64,000 nt of DNA. Origin: Paenibacillus segetis (GTDB lineage Bacteria > Bacillota > Bacilli > Paenibacillales > Paenibacillaceae). The stretch covers positions 930,001 through 994,000 of the forward strand of contig NZ_BMFT01000001.1 of assembly GCF_014639155.1 (NCBI RefSeq), written 5' to 3'. The notes below the pieces were generated by a model that saw only the letters and a program-made list of their open reading frames with translations, was not told where the DNA came from and did not search any database. Both the position numbers and the translations under genes were made by a program. This document shows, in pieces, positions 54,219 through 63,077 of the stretch (positions are counted from its first letter, which is position 1; each line of letters begins with the position of its first letter).

Positions 54219-54611
54219 ATGCGTAGATGGATGTTTTTACTTGTTATTATAATCACTACCTGTGAGTTCTGGGTTTATGTAGAGGTAGGAGAACGGTTTG
54301 GAGTTGGAAAGACAATATTCCTCTCATTAGCCACCTCGGTCATTGGTGGATTAATGATGCAATTTGAAGGACGTAAAGTGCTTGGAGATGCTAGAGCCCA
54401 AGTAAATGGAGGACAAATTCCAGGCAGAACCATGCTGGATGGGATATGTATCTTTATTGGTGGTATCTTACTGCTTATTCCAGGATTCGTTACCGATATC
54501 ATTGGATTTACGTTGGTATTTCCGTTAACTCGACCGTTATATCGGAAGCCGCTTTTGAAATGGATCAGTAAAAAAATGAAGGATGGATCCATTACGTACT
54601 TCCGTCGTTAA
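54219..54611 (+). CDS. fxsA: FxsA-family membrane protein
   Basis: 130 residues with three to four membrane helices and the FxsA signature GGLMMQFEGRKVL...ML-DG plus LLIPGFVTDIIG-LLLFP. FxsA was named for suppressing phage F exclusion in E. coli when overproduced; its normal role is unknown. Position before ytvI and citZ matches Bacillus order. Confidence 0.9.
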   Translation: MRRWMFLLVIIITTCEFWVYVEVGERFGVGKTIFLSLATSVIGGLMMQFEGRKVLGDARAQVNGGQIPGRTMLDGICIFIGGILLLIPGFVTDIIGFTLVFPLTRPLYRKPLLKWISKKMKDGSITYFRR

Positions 54612-54631
54612 ATACGTTGATAACTTTTGTG

Positions 54632-54668
54632 AGCCCCGCTAGCTTTCTAAGTATGTGGGGCTTTTTTT
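54632..54668. terminator. Terminator between fxsA and convergent ytvI
   Basis: AGCCCC/GGGGCT stem with a long loop and seven T on the plus strand. Confidence 0.75.
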
Positions 54669-54679
54669 ACACTACACGT

Positions 54680-55798
54680 TTATCGTAACCGGCCATTAAT
54701 AATATAATTCCGTAGATCACGAAGCACTCCTGCACGGATAAAAGCACCGATGACAACTAAGGACACGGGGCCGATGATGAGTCCGAGTACGCCGAATAAC
54801 TTCATTCCGACGAACATGCTAATCAAGGTAGGTAGAGGGTCGAGTCCAACGCTACTTGCAAGAATCTTTGGTTCAATCAACTGTCTGGCAACAAGAATGA
54901 TGCCATATAGAATGGACAGTCCGATACCTAGATGTAAATCTCCCGTTATATATGCGTAGAGTAACCAAGGAATCATTATCGTACCTACACCAAGGTAAGG
55001 CAGTAAATCAACCACTCCGATCAGAAGGGCGTAAGTGAAAGCTGACTCGACGTTAAGTATTATTAGAGTAATGAATACGATCAAGGCTGTAATGGAGATC
55101 ATAATAAACTGTGCGCGAATATATCCGAAGAAGGCCTTTTGTAGATCTCGCCATACTTCCCCTGAGGCTTTGCGGAACGGACCAGGAATAAGGTTTCTTA
55201 ACCGTGTCATGTTTCTATCCCAATTGTTACTGATAAGAAATGTAGCGAGAAGAATGACACTTAGAATGATCCCCAAGCCTGGCAATGAAGTGATCAAATT
55301 AATTATTCCGCTTAACAAAGCGGAAATGATATGTGAGACGACAGAACTTATGGAGGCGGCTGTGTTGTCAATATTTTTATTGATGGTATTGCTGTAACCT
55401 GGATTATTAGCAACGAAAGTGTTGATCTCACGAATGAGACTTTGAATCCCATCGCTGCGACTCCAGGCAATGAACCAATCCTTCCACTCTGCGATATGAA
55501 CATCTAAAGATTCGGCTAAATGAATTAACTCTCTAAGGAGTCGTGTCACAGCAGCTGAGAGAACGATGGCTGCGCTACCCCAATACACTAACAGTCCTAT
55601 GATAACGGAGATCCACCTTGGTAACTTGACCGCGGTCCGCATCCAGTGAATAAATGGATTCATTGCATATGCGATGACCCAGGCGATTAGAAAAGGGTAT
55701 AAGAGTGGGATCAGCCAATAGATAGATAGTAATACGATGATCAGGACAGTACATATCCAAGTACCGCGCATTATGCGTTTGGTAATTACGTTATCCAT
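54680..55798 (-). CDS. ytvI: YtvI-type sporulation membrane protein (AI-2E exporter superfamily)
   Basis: 372 residues with about eight membrane helices, grouped as in the AI-2E/PerM superfamily (LLYPFLIAWVIAYAMNPFI near the start; LLPYLGVGTIMIPW and VGMKLFGVLGLIIGP near the end). The location beside citZ identifies it as YtvI, a sporulation-induced membrane protein in B. subtilis; transport substrate unknown. Divergent from citZ. Confidence 0.88.
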   Translation of the reverse strand: MDNVITKRIMRGTWICTVLIIVLLSIYWLIPLLYPFLIAWVIAYAMNPFIHWMRTAVKLPRWISVIIGLLVYWGSAAIVLSAAVTRLLRELIHLAESLDVHIAEWKDWFIAWSRSDGIQSLIREINTFVANNPGYSNTINKNIDNTAASISSVVSHIISALLSGIINLITSLPGLGIILSVILLATFLISNNWDRNMTRLRNLIPGPFRKASGEVWRDLQKAFFGYIRAQFIMISITALIVFITLIILNVESAFTYALLIGVVDLLPYLGVGTIMIPWLLYAYITGDLHLGIGLSILYGIILVARQLIEPKILASSVGLDPLPTLISMFVGMKLFGVLGLIIGPVSLVVIGAFIRAGVLRDLRNYIINGRLR

Positions 55799-55962
55799 GC
55801 GACATTCTCCTTTACGGTACAGGCCTTTCTTTTACCTTATTATTAATTCTAAAATAGTATTCCGAGAATCCGTTATAGATCCGTAGAAAAGCTAGGTTAA
55901 TAGCTGATAGTCAATCATTTTCCATAATTTTCTTAGTCGAAAGTGATATTTATCATTGCGAT

Positions 55963-55978
55963 ATGGAATCGTTTACAA
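55963..55978. promoter_or_regulatory. cre-like (CcpA) site 1 upstream of citZ
   Basis: ATGGAATCGTTTACAA matches the cre consensus WTGNNARCGNWWWCAW at 15 of 16 positions, with the central CG kept. Confidence 0.5.
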
Positions 55979-56144
55979 AATTAATTTATGGTTGTGATAA
56001 AACAATTTGATATACATAGGAGGGCTCAAAGCGGTTCCTTTGCTTCTTAAAATCCAGTATGATGATTTAGAAGGTGTAAAAAGCGTTCATACAAAGGTTT
56101 TTTCGACTGTTTAGGTCTTACTACCAAAATTTTAAACTTTCAAA

Positions 56145-56160
56145 TTGAAAATGTTTACAT
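56145..56160. promoter_or_regulatory. cre-like (CcpA) site 2 upstream of citZ
   Basis: TTGAAAATGTTTACAT matches the cre consensus at 15 of 16 positions; the central CG is TG. It ends 42 bases before the citZ ATG. CcpA control of citZ is established in B. subtilis. Confidence 0.5.
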
Positions 56161-56202
56161 GAACCTGTTGCTCAAATTCACATTACAAAGGAGAGATGTA
56201 TC

Positions 56203-57315
56203 ATGACAGCTACTAAAGGCCTGGAAGGTATTGTGGCAGCGACTTCCTCGATTAGTTCTATTAATGATGGCGTGCTCGCTTATCGTGGAATTAATATCGA
56301 TGAGTTAGCTGAATGTGCTAGCTATGAGGAAACCGCCTATTTGCTTTGGTATGGTAAATTGCCTACTAAATCACAGTTGTTGACTTTGCAGGAACAACTC
56401 AGCGAATATGCAGCTGTACCACAAGAAATACTTGAACAAATGAAGTTATTTCCTACAGATGCTAACACAATGGCTGTTCTTCGTACGACCGTTTCTGCAC
56501 TTGCTTTGTATGATGAGACTGCCAATGATATTTCTCGGGAGAGCAACCAGAAGAAATCGATCAAGTTACAATCGCAAATCCCAACGCTAATTGCGGCGTT
56601 CGCCCGTATTAGAGAGGGCAAAGAACCAGTAGCACCATTAAAGGGAGTCTCTATCGCACATAATTTCCTCTACATGCTAACGGGAGAAGAACCTGATGAA
56701 GTCGCTATTCGCGCTCTGGATCAGGCGTTGGTGCTGCATGCCGATCACGAACTTAATGCTTCTACATTCTCGGCACGTGTCACGATCGCAACTCTTTCGG
56801 ATATATACTCCGGTGTTACTTCTGCCCTCGGCACATTAAAAGGACCTCTTCATGGAGGTGCTAACGAAGCAGTTATGCAAATGTTAAGTGAGATTGGTAC
56901 TTTGGAACAAGTGGAGCCTTACATTCAAAATAAGTTGAATAATAGAGACAAGATTATGGGCTTTGGGCACCGTGTGTATAAGAATGGTGATCCGCGTGCG
57001 AAACACTTGCAAAAGATGTCCTATCAACTTAGTCAATTGAAGAACGACTCAACGTTATATGATATTTCTGTCAAAGTAGAAGAACTAGTAACAGGACAAA
57101 AGGGTCTTAGACCAAATGTGGATTTTTATTCTGCTTCCGTCTATACGCTACTCGAAATTCCGCGTGATTTGTTCACACCGATCTTTGCAATCAGTCGTCT
57201 TTCTGGGTGGACTGCTCACATTCTGGAACAATTAGATGATAACCGCATTATTCGTCCACGTGCAGAATATACAGGGGCGAACAATCAACAATACATTCCA
57301 ATTGAATTAAGATAA
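56203..57315 (+). CDS. citZ: Citrate synthase
   Basis: 370 residues, AAAGGAGAG upstream. Shows the active-site segments HADHELNAST (His), GPLHGGANEAV, GFGHRVYKNGDPRAK (His) and NVDFYSASVY (Asp). Condenses oxaloacetate and acetyl-CoA to citrate, the entry to the TCA cycle. First gene of citZ-icd-mdh. Two cre-like sites upstream suggest repression by glucose through CcpA. Confidence 0.96.
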   Translation: MTATKGLEGIVAATSSISSINDGVLAYRGINIDELAECASYEETAYLLWYGKLPTKSQLLTLQEQLSEYAAVPQEILEQMKLFPTDANTMAVLRTTVSALALYDETANDISRESNQKKSIKLQSQIPTLIAAFARIREGKEPVAPLKGVSIAHNFLYMLTGEEPDEVAIRALDQALVLHADHELNASTFSARVTIATLSDIYSGVTSALGTLKGPLHGGANEAVMQMLSEIGTLEQVEPYIQNKLNNRDKIMGFGHRVYKNGDPRAKHLQKMSYQLSQLKNDSTLYDISVKVEELVTGQKGLRPNVDFYSASVYTLLEIPRDLFTPIFAISRLSGWTAHILEQLDDNRIIRPRAEYTGANNQQYIPIELR

Positions 57316-57402
57316 TCAAGAACGAAGAAACCTTGATGTAATCTGTGTTAGAATGGAGAACGTAAAAGTTTTAACTATTCATACGAGGAGGAAAAAATAG
57401 CT

Positions 57403-58698
57403 ATGCTGAAATTGGAAAAGTTTGACCTTCCTACCGAGGGCGAAAAGATTGAAATTCAGGACGGTAAGCTTTTGGTCCCGAATAACCCTGTCATTCCTTT
57501 TATTGAAGGTGACGGTACAGGACGCGATATTTGGAAAGCATCCAAACGTGTTCTTGATGCAGCGGTAGAAAAAGCCTATGGAGGCACTAAAAAAATTGCC
57601 TGGTATGAAGTGTTTGCAGGAGAAAAGGCCTTCAATACATACGGGGAATGGCTGCCTGGCGATACGCTAACAGCTATCCGTGAATTTATTGTAGGTATTA
57701 AAGGACCACTTACGACACCGATTGGCGGAGGAATTCGTTCTTTGAACGTTGCATTACGTCAGGAACTTGATTTGTATGTGTGTCTTCGTCCGGTGCGTTA
57801 TTTCGATGGGGTTCCTTCTCCGGTTAAACGTCCGGAACTTGTAGATATGGTTATTTTCCGTGAGAATACCGAAGACATCTATGCGGGAATTGAATACAAA
57901 GAAGGCTCTGAAGAAGTCAAAAAAGTGCTTTCGTTCTTGCAGAATGAAATGGGCGTAAGCAAAATTCGTTTCCCTGAAACTTCGGGTATCGGTATCAAGC
58001 CAGTTTCCGAAGAGGGTTCCAAACGTTTGGTTCGCGCAGCGGTTCAGTATGCGATCGATCATGGTCGTAAGACTGTGACGCTTGTTCATAAAGGGAATAT
58101 CATGAAGTTTACTGAAGGTGCGTTCAAGAACTGGGGCTACGAAGTCGCTGAAGATGAATTTGGCGATAAAGTATTCACTTGGGCTCAATATGATCGGATT
58201 AAGGAAGAGTCTGGAACAGATGCAGCAAATGAAGCGCAAAAAGCTGCATTGGATGCGGGCAAAATTCTGATCAAGGATGCGATTGCTGACATCGCGCTGC
58301 AACAAGTGTTAACACGTCCAACTGATTTCGATGTCATTGCGACGTTGAACTTGAATGGTGACTACCTGTCTGATGCTTTGGCTGCGCAGGTTGGAGGCAT
58401 TGGTATCGCACCAGGAGCTAACATTAACTATGTAACTGGACATGCGATATTTGAAGCGACACACGGTACGGCTCCTAAATACGCTGACCTTGATGTGGTG
58501 AACCCTGGATCGGTTATTCTATCCGGTGTCATGTTGCTAGAACATCTGGGCTGGCAGGAAGCGGCTGATCTGATCTATAAAGGCTTGGAGACATCGATTA
58601 ATAACAAGACGGTTACGTATGACTTTGCACGTCTAATGGATGGCGCTACAGAAGTGAAGTGTTCTGAGTTCGCTAATCAAGTTATTAATAATATGTAG
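57403..58698 (+). CDS. icd: Isocitrate dehydrogenase (NADP-type)
   Basis: 431 residues with [11 protein letters not shown], the substrate-binding [24 protein letters not shown] segment and [16 protein letters not shown]. Close to the 423-residue B. subtilis enzyme. Oxidatively decarboxylates isocitrate to 2-oxoglutarate. Follows citZ by 87 bases (GAGGAGG present) and precedes mdh by 15. Confidence 0.96.
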   Translation: MLKLEKFDLPTEGEKIEIQDGKLLVPNNPVIPFIEGDGTGRDIWKASKRVLDAAVEKAYGGTKKIAWYEVFAGEKAFNTYGEWLPGDTLTAIREFIVGIKGPLTTPIGGGIRSLNVALRQELDLYVCLRPVRYFDGVPSPVKRPELVDMVIFRENTEDIYAGIEYKEGSEEVKKVLSFLQNEMGVSKIRFPETSGIGIKPVSEEGSKRLVRAAVQYAIDHGRKTVTLVHKGNIMKFTEGAFKNWGYEVAEDEFGDKVFTWAQYDRIKEESGTDAANEAQKAALDAGKILIKDAIADIALQQVLTRPTDFDVIATLNLNGDYLSDALAAQVGGIGIAPGANINYVTGHAIFEATHGTAPKYADLDVVNPGSVILSGVMLLEHLGWQEAADLIYKGLETSINNKTVTYDFARLMDGATEVKCSEFANQVINNM

Positions 58699-58713
58699 GA
58701 GGCCCTGACCGAC

Positions 58714-59658
58714 GTGGCAATTGCTCGTAAAAAAATAACGGTTGTTGGCGCAGGGTTTACAGGAGCTACTACGGCTCTGATGCTTGCGCAGAAAGAGCTT
58801 GGGGATATCGTTCTTCTTGATATTCCACAGTTGGAGAATCCGACAAAGGGTAAAGCTCTGGATATGCTAGAAGCGAGTCCGGTTCAAGGCTTCGATAGCA
58901 ACATCATAGGGTCGTCTTCATATGAAGATGCTGCTGACTCTGATATCGTCATTATTACAGCGGGTATTGCACGTAAACCAGGTATGAGTCGTGATGATCT
59001 CGTTCATACGAATGCAGGGATTATTACGTCCGTTTGCGAGAATGTGAAGAAATACTGTCCGAACTCTACTGTGATCATTCTGAGTAATCCAGTGGATGCT
59101 ATGACATATGCGGCATATAAGAGCCTTGGTTTTCCGAAGAATAGGGTAATTGGTCAATCGGGTGTGCTTGACACGGCTCGTTACTGCACGTTTATTGCTC
59201 AGGAGCTTAACGTTTCTGTAGAGGATGTACGTGGATTTGTTCTTGGGGGACATGGTGATGATATGGTGCCGCTTATTCGGTACTCCAGTGTTGGTGGGAT
59301 TCCAATAGAAACGCTGCTTTCTGCGGAACGCATTGATTCGATCGTGCAGCGCACACGCGTTGGCGGCGGCGAAATTGTTGATCTGCTAGGAAATGGTAGT
59401 GCCTATTATGCGCCGGCAGCTTCGCTAGTGCAGATGACGGAATCGATTCTAAAGGATAAAAAACGGATTATTCCGGTTATTGCACTACTAGAAGGCGAAT
59501 ACGGGTATGATGGTCTGTTCTTGGGTGTGCCTACAGTACTTGGAGGTAACGGTATTGAGAAGATCTTCGAACTAGAATTGACAGCGTATGAGAAGCAGGC
59601 GCTTGATAAATCAGCGGATTCTGTTCGTCAGGTTATTTCCGTTGTAAGAGGCTGGTAA
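58714..59658 (+). CDS. mdh: Malate dehydrogenase
   Basis: 314 residues from GTG 58714, TAGGAGG 11 bases upstream. N-terminal Rossmann motif [15 protein letters not shown]; the catalytic segment [16 protein letters not shown] has the active-site His. Lactate-like malate dehydrogenase class. Oxidises malate to oxaloacetate with NAD, feeding citZ. Ends at a strong terminator. Confidence 0.96.
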   Translation: MAIARKKITVVGAGFTGATTALMLAQKELGDIVLLDIPQLENPTKGKALDMLEASPVQGFDSNIIGSSSYEDAADSDIVIITAGIARKPGMSRDDLVHTNAGIITSVCENVKKYCPNSTVIILSNPVDAMTYAAYKSLGFPKNRVIGQSGVLDTARYCTFIAQELNVSVEDVRGFVLGGHGDDMVPLIRYSSVGGIPIETLLSAERIDSIVQRTRVGGGEIVDLLGNGSAYYAPAASLVQMTESILKDKKRIIPVIALLEGEYGYDGLFLGVPTVLGGNGIEKIFELELTAYEKQALDKSADSVRQVISVVRGW

Positions 59659-59709
59659 GTAGGCTGCTCTCTTGCACTTTTGCTAGTGAATGAATATTTA
59701 TATATTTTA

Positions 59710-59738
59710 AACCTCCCAGATTGGGAGGTTTTCTTTTC
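59710..59738 (+). terminator. Terminator after the citZ-icd-mdh operon
   Basis: AACCTCCCA/TGGGAGGTT nine-bp stem, 3-base loop, then TTCTTTTC. Confidence 0.88.
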
Positions 59739-59805
59739 TTTATTCCGGTTAATAGTTATAATAGAGTGTGATACATCTAATTGACTTTGAGGAGTGGAGC
59801 GTTTT

Positions 59806-60231
59806 ATGTACAAGGTTATGCTATTTCTTCATATCGTTGGAACCTTAGGACTCGGATTCTATTTGGTCCTACCATTTGTGCTTGGATCTGTAAGCAAATT
59901 ATCTCTTGCAGCACAAGAAGGTACTGTGTCGGCAGTGAAAACGCTGAATCGTTACGCACAAATCGCATTGGTAATCCAATTACTTACGGGTGGATATATG
60001 ATAAGTAAAGGGGATTATTCTGTTGCCTGGATGGTCGTCGTTGTGGTTCTGTTCCTAGCGATTGGCGCATTCAGCGGCATTTTAGCCAAGCCACTTCGGC
60101 TTGCATTGGAAGCTATCCGTCAGAATAAGAAGATTACTGCTCAAGCTAGTAAGCTCACTACTTTAAGTGCTGCGCTGTCAGTATGTGTTCTGCTTATTGC
60201 TTTCTTTATGGTTTATGATTCAATTATTTAA
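59806..60231 (+). CDS. Four-helix membrane protein, unknown function
   Basis: About 141 residues from ATG 59806 (GGAG six bases upstream; GTG 59794 would add four). Four hydrophobic helices (about 3-25, 45-65, 73-93 and 117-138). The first helix begins MLFLHIVGTLGLGFYLVLPF, with a His like that of small haem- or copper-associated DUF families, but I cannot place it firmly. Flanked by terminators, so it is its own unit. Confidence 0.7.
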   Translation: MYKVMLFLHIVGTLGLGFYLVLPFVLGSVSKLSLAAQEGTVSAVKTLNRYAQIALVIQLLTGGYMISKGDYSVAWMVVVVVLFLAIGAFSGILAKPLRLALEAIRQNKKITAQASKLTTLSAALSVCVLLIAFFMVYDSII

Positions 60232-60246
60232 TATTGAATAGAATGA

Positions 60247-60308
60247 AATCGCTCATTTGGGATCGTTGCTAGGATGTCCGGCAACCTTCCAAAGAGCGAT
60301 TTTTTTTG
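60247..60308 (+). terminator. Terminator with internal secondary stem
   Basis: AATCGCTC/GAGCGATT outer stem extended by TTTGG/CCAAA, with an inner GTTGC/GCAAC pair, then eight T. Confidence 0.88.
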
Positions 60309-60426
60309 TTTTAATGTAAATTCTGTGGCATAAGCTCAACTTCTTGGGTAATTCTAATTGGGATTAGGTAGTGAATTCTGCCAACAGATAGACCCATTAC
60401 TTCAAGGTGAGAAAGGAGCATGTAAC

Positions 60427-61296
60427 ATGTCAGGGAATAAACAAACCAAACAAACGATGCCTCCCCAGCACCAGAATCAACAGCCAGGTGTTGAGGCGGA
60501 GATGAATCCAAAACCGGACTATGAGCGTTCTGCTCGTACGGCTGGTAAACTCCTCAATAAGGTAGCTCTGATTACAGGCGGGGATAGTGGGATTGGACGA
60601 GCGATTGCAGTAGCTTACGCCAAAGAGGGGGCAGACGTATCTATTGTGTATTTGAACGAACATGAGGATGCGAAGAAGACGAAGCAGGAGGTCGAGCAGG
60701 AAGGACGGAAGTGTCTACTGATTCCTGGAGACATAGGTGATGAAGCTTTTGCTGGACAAGCCGTGAGTCAAACGGTGGAGAAGCTTGGAGGTTTGGACAT
60801 TCTTATTAATAATGCGGCAGAGCAGCATCCGCAGCAGGATATTACCAATATTACGGCCCAGCAGTTAGAAAGAACATTTCGAACGAATATATTTTCAATG
60901 TTTTATCTGACTAAGGCAGCTATACCGCATTTGAAAAAAGGTAGTTCCATTATTAATACTGCCTCGGTAACTGCTTACAGAGGAAACCCTATGTTAATTG
61001 ATTACTCTTCCACCAAGGGAGCGATTGTTAGTTTTACACGTGCGCTATCCATGAATATTGTAGGTAAAAAAGGAATTCGTGTGAATGCCGTTGCACCAGG
61101 CCCAATTTGGACGCCTCTAATTCCTTCTACATTTGATGAGCAACAGGTTGCGACATTTGGTGGAGATACTCCAATGCAACGTCCTGGTCAGCCAGAAGAA
61201 GTTGCTCCAGCTTTTGTATTCCTCGGTTCGGACGATTCTTCTTATATTAGTGGCCAGGTTATTCATGTTAATGGTGGAGAGATTGTAGGGGGTTGA
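60427..61296 (+). CDS. Short-chain dehydrogenase/reductase, stress-protein type (GSP39/YhdF-like)
   Basis: 290 residues, AAAGGAG upstream. An N-terminal polar tail of about 45 residues (Gln- and Pro-rich) precedes the classical SDR core: TGGDSGIGRA cofactor loop, NNAAEQ, catalytic Ser in NTASVTAYRG, Y-x-x-x-K in YSSTKGAIVSF, and NAVAPGPIWTPLIPS. The tail is characteristic of the general-stress dehydrogenases YdaD/YhdF/YhxD. Substrate unknown. Ends at a terminator. Confidence 0.9.
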   Translation: MSGNKQTKQTMPPQHQNQQPGVEAEMNPKPDYERSARTAGKLLNKVALITGGDSGIGRAIAVAYAKEGADVSIVYLNEHEDAKKTKQEVEQEGRKCLLIPGDIGDEAFAGQAVSQTVEKLGGLDILINNAAEQHPQQDITNITAQQLERTFRTNIFSMFYLTKAAIPHLKKGSSIINTASVTAYRGNPMLIDYSSTKGAIVSFTRALSMNIVGKKGIRVNAVAPGPIWTPLIPSTFDEQQVATFGGDTPMQRPGQPEEVAPAFVFLGSDDSSYISGQVIHVNGGEIVGG

Positions 61297-61330
61297 TCCT
61301 ATATAATCACTGCCGAGCCTGTACAAATCA

Positions 61331-61370
61331 GACACCCTGTATCCAGTTCAGATGGAGACAGGGTGTTTGT
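61331..61370 (+). terminator. Terminator after the dehydrogenase gene
   Basis: ACACCCTGT/ACAGGGTGT nine-bp stem with partly paired loop (TCCA/TGGA), then TTTGTT. Confidence 0.82.
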
Positions 61371-61519
61371 TATGTGAATAATACGGTTAATGTTAACGTA
61401 TACATGCCAGAAAATAAGGCCGTTGTCTCAGTACTCGGTCTAGAATAATATAGATTTCCTGAACATAATGTGAACTATGCACAAAGCAAATATAGAAAGC
61501 GAAAGGATGTTTATCCTCT

Positions 61520-62224
61520 ATGAGTCAAAAAAAACGTTACAGATGGCTTGGAATAAGCTTACTTGCACTCATCTTCTTACTCGCGCTACCTATGGCCTCA
61601 TTTGCAGCAAATGCACAGAATGTAACTGAATCGGATCTTGTTATTAAATATGATTGTTCTTCGACGGCTACTCATCAGGTTTGGAAAATCAAAAACCCAA
61701 CCTCCTATGATTACAGCAGTAGTTGGCCTAATGGAGGATACTGGATTGCCCGTAATAGTGATGGTGGGGTAGTCAAGGATCACTGGTTGCCTAACCTAAC
61801 TGCGGGCGAAGAAGTTACTATAGAGTTCGATATCACGAAATGGGGAGAGTTTTCCGGTAAAAATGTCCCTGATCGTTTAGCTATAGCGGACAAAGACTAT
61901 AAGACACTTCAATACAAATTTGCCGTATGCGAAATAGAGAAAAAGATAGTTATTGAATTCGATAAAACAGAAGGTAGTAAAACGTATTTTAATGTAACCA
62001 ATACGACGGATAACGAATATGCGGGACAATGGTATTCTTTTGTTGGCAATGAAATTTACGCTAATGATGGATATATTAAAATTCCTAATGATGGTCAGCC
62101 TCATCAGCTCGTTGTGAATTATTGGGATACGAAAAATAATCCTCTCACCAAACTGACTCTATCTGCTCCGGATTCCGGTTGGTTAGGCGCAGGTAAACCG
62201 CTAGTTGCCGTTTGGACACCATAA
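61520..62224 (+). CDS. Secreted two-repeat protein, unknown family
   Basis: 234 residues with a signal peptide (basic MSQKKRYRW, hydrophobic core, cleavage near SFA-AN). The mature part has two related halves of about 95 residues, each beginning VI(K/E)(Y/F)D followed by W(K/F)... N-T/P segments, suggesting two beta-sandwich repeats. Two Cys (in YDCSS and AVCEIE) flank the first half and may form a disulfide. No anchor. I do not recognise the family; a carbohydrate-binding or surface role is a guess. Confidence 0.65.
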   Translation: MSQKKRYRWLGISLLALIFLLALPMASFAANAQNVTESDLVIKYDCSSTATHQVWKIKNPTSYDYSSSWPNGGYWIARNSDGGVVKDHWLPNLTAGEEVTIEFDITKWGEFSGKNVPDRLAIADKDYKTLQYKFAVCEIEKKIVIEFDKTEGSKTYFNVTNTTDNEYAGQWYSFVGNEIYANDGYIKIPNDGQPHQLVVNYWDTKNNPLTKLTLSAPDSGWLGAGKPLVAVWTP

Positions 62225-62249
62225 AGCAACAATAGGGATAGGGTACAAA

Positions 62250-62285
62250 AACACCCCACCTCCATGATGTTGGAGGTGGGGTGTT
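62250..62285 (-). terminator. Perfect-stem terminator, mainly for the minus-strand HD gene
   Basis: A perfect 15-bp stem AACACCCCACCTCCA/TGGAGGTGGGGTGTT with a six-base loop. The T run follows on the minus strand, but the stem would also help end the secreted-protein transcript. Confidence 0.85.
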
Positions 62286-62309
62286 AACTGTGTTGCGGGT
62301 CATTCACTG

Positions 62310-62906
62310 TTATGATAACTCATCAAGTGTCATCTCGAAACTGGGAGCGAAATGCTCTAAGAAGTAACTGACTTCTGGAAGCGTTAGACGTTGAAGCTTC
62401 TCTTGTAACTGGTCTTTAGCCACTGCAAATTCGCGGTTTCCACAGGTTAATTCCCAAGCACATTTGAGATAAGCATCTAGACTATCTGCTGCTTTAACAT
62501 AGATCATGAGCTCCTTATCTTTCAGGTTACCCTCTTCTTTACCGGGAGACAGTAACTGGTCATAGGTAGCCTGTAGCTCTGAGGGAACCATCGAAAGCAG
62601 ACGTTCCGCAGCAATATTTTCCATTTCCCTAAAGTTAGATAGTAAACGAGGATTGTGATGTTTCACGGGCGTTGGAATATCACCGGTGAACACTTCAGTT
62701 GCATCATGAAACAGAGCTAGTGTTGCAGCGCGATCGGAATTCAACTCGCGATTGAACAAACTGTTGCCTATCTCGCAGAGTAAATGAGCCAGCAAGGCCA
62801 CGTGAAATGAATGTTCTGCAACATTCTCAGTCGAAGTACTCCGCATAAGACTCCAACGTTTAATGGAGCGAAGTCGGTACATATAAGCGGGAAAATGGTA
62901 GCTCAT
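62310..62906 (-). CDS. HD-domain 5'-deoxynucleotidase (YfbR-like)
   Basis: About 198 residues from ATG 62906 (GAGAGG upstream), matching the 199-residue YfbR; the frame continues upstream without good signals. Metal-binding HD motifs: His32 in AEHSFHVALLAH and His67-Asp68 in ALFHDATEV, with GDIPTPVKH following, characteristic of YfbR. Dephosphorylates deoxynucleoside monophosphates. Monocistronic. Confidence 0.86.
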   Translation of the reverse strand: MSYHFPAYMYRLRSIKRWSLMRSTSTENVAEHSFHVALLAHLLCEIGNSLFNRELNSDRAATLALFHDATEVFTGDIPTPVKHHNPRLLSNFREMENIAAERLLSMVPSELQATYDQLLSPGKEEGNLKDKELMIYVKAADSLDAYLKCAWELTCGNREFAVAKDQLQEKLQRLTLPEVSYFLEHFAPSFEMTLDELS

Positions 62907-63077
62907 CAATGACAAACCTCTCTTTAATATGAGTGAATTTTGTATAAAAATTGTCAACCTCTTAAATTGTATTATGTTATTATAAAGCTAATAAGTAGCA
63001 TAACACCATTGTTGAAATTACGGCAATTTAAAACTTTTACTACAATTAATCTATTTGTAGACAAGAGAGGGGACCCT

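Larger units (their letters stand above)
55799..56202. promoter_or_regulatory. Divergent ytvI/citZ control region
   Basis: 404 bases without a gene. It holds two cre-like sites (listed separately), an AGGAGG (56021-56026) not followed by a start codon in range, and an AT-rich run. No small ORF with a ribosome binding site was found. Confidence 0.5.

Noticed and set aside
56021-56060. Small gene behind the AGGAGG in the citZ upstream region
   Set aside because: No ATG, GTG or TTG opens a useful frame at suitable spacing.
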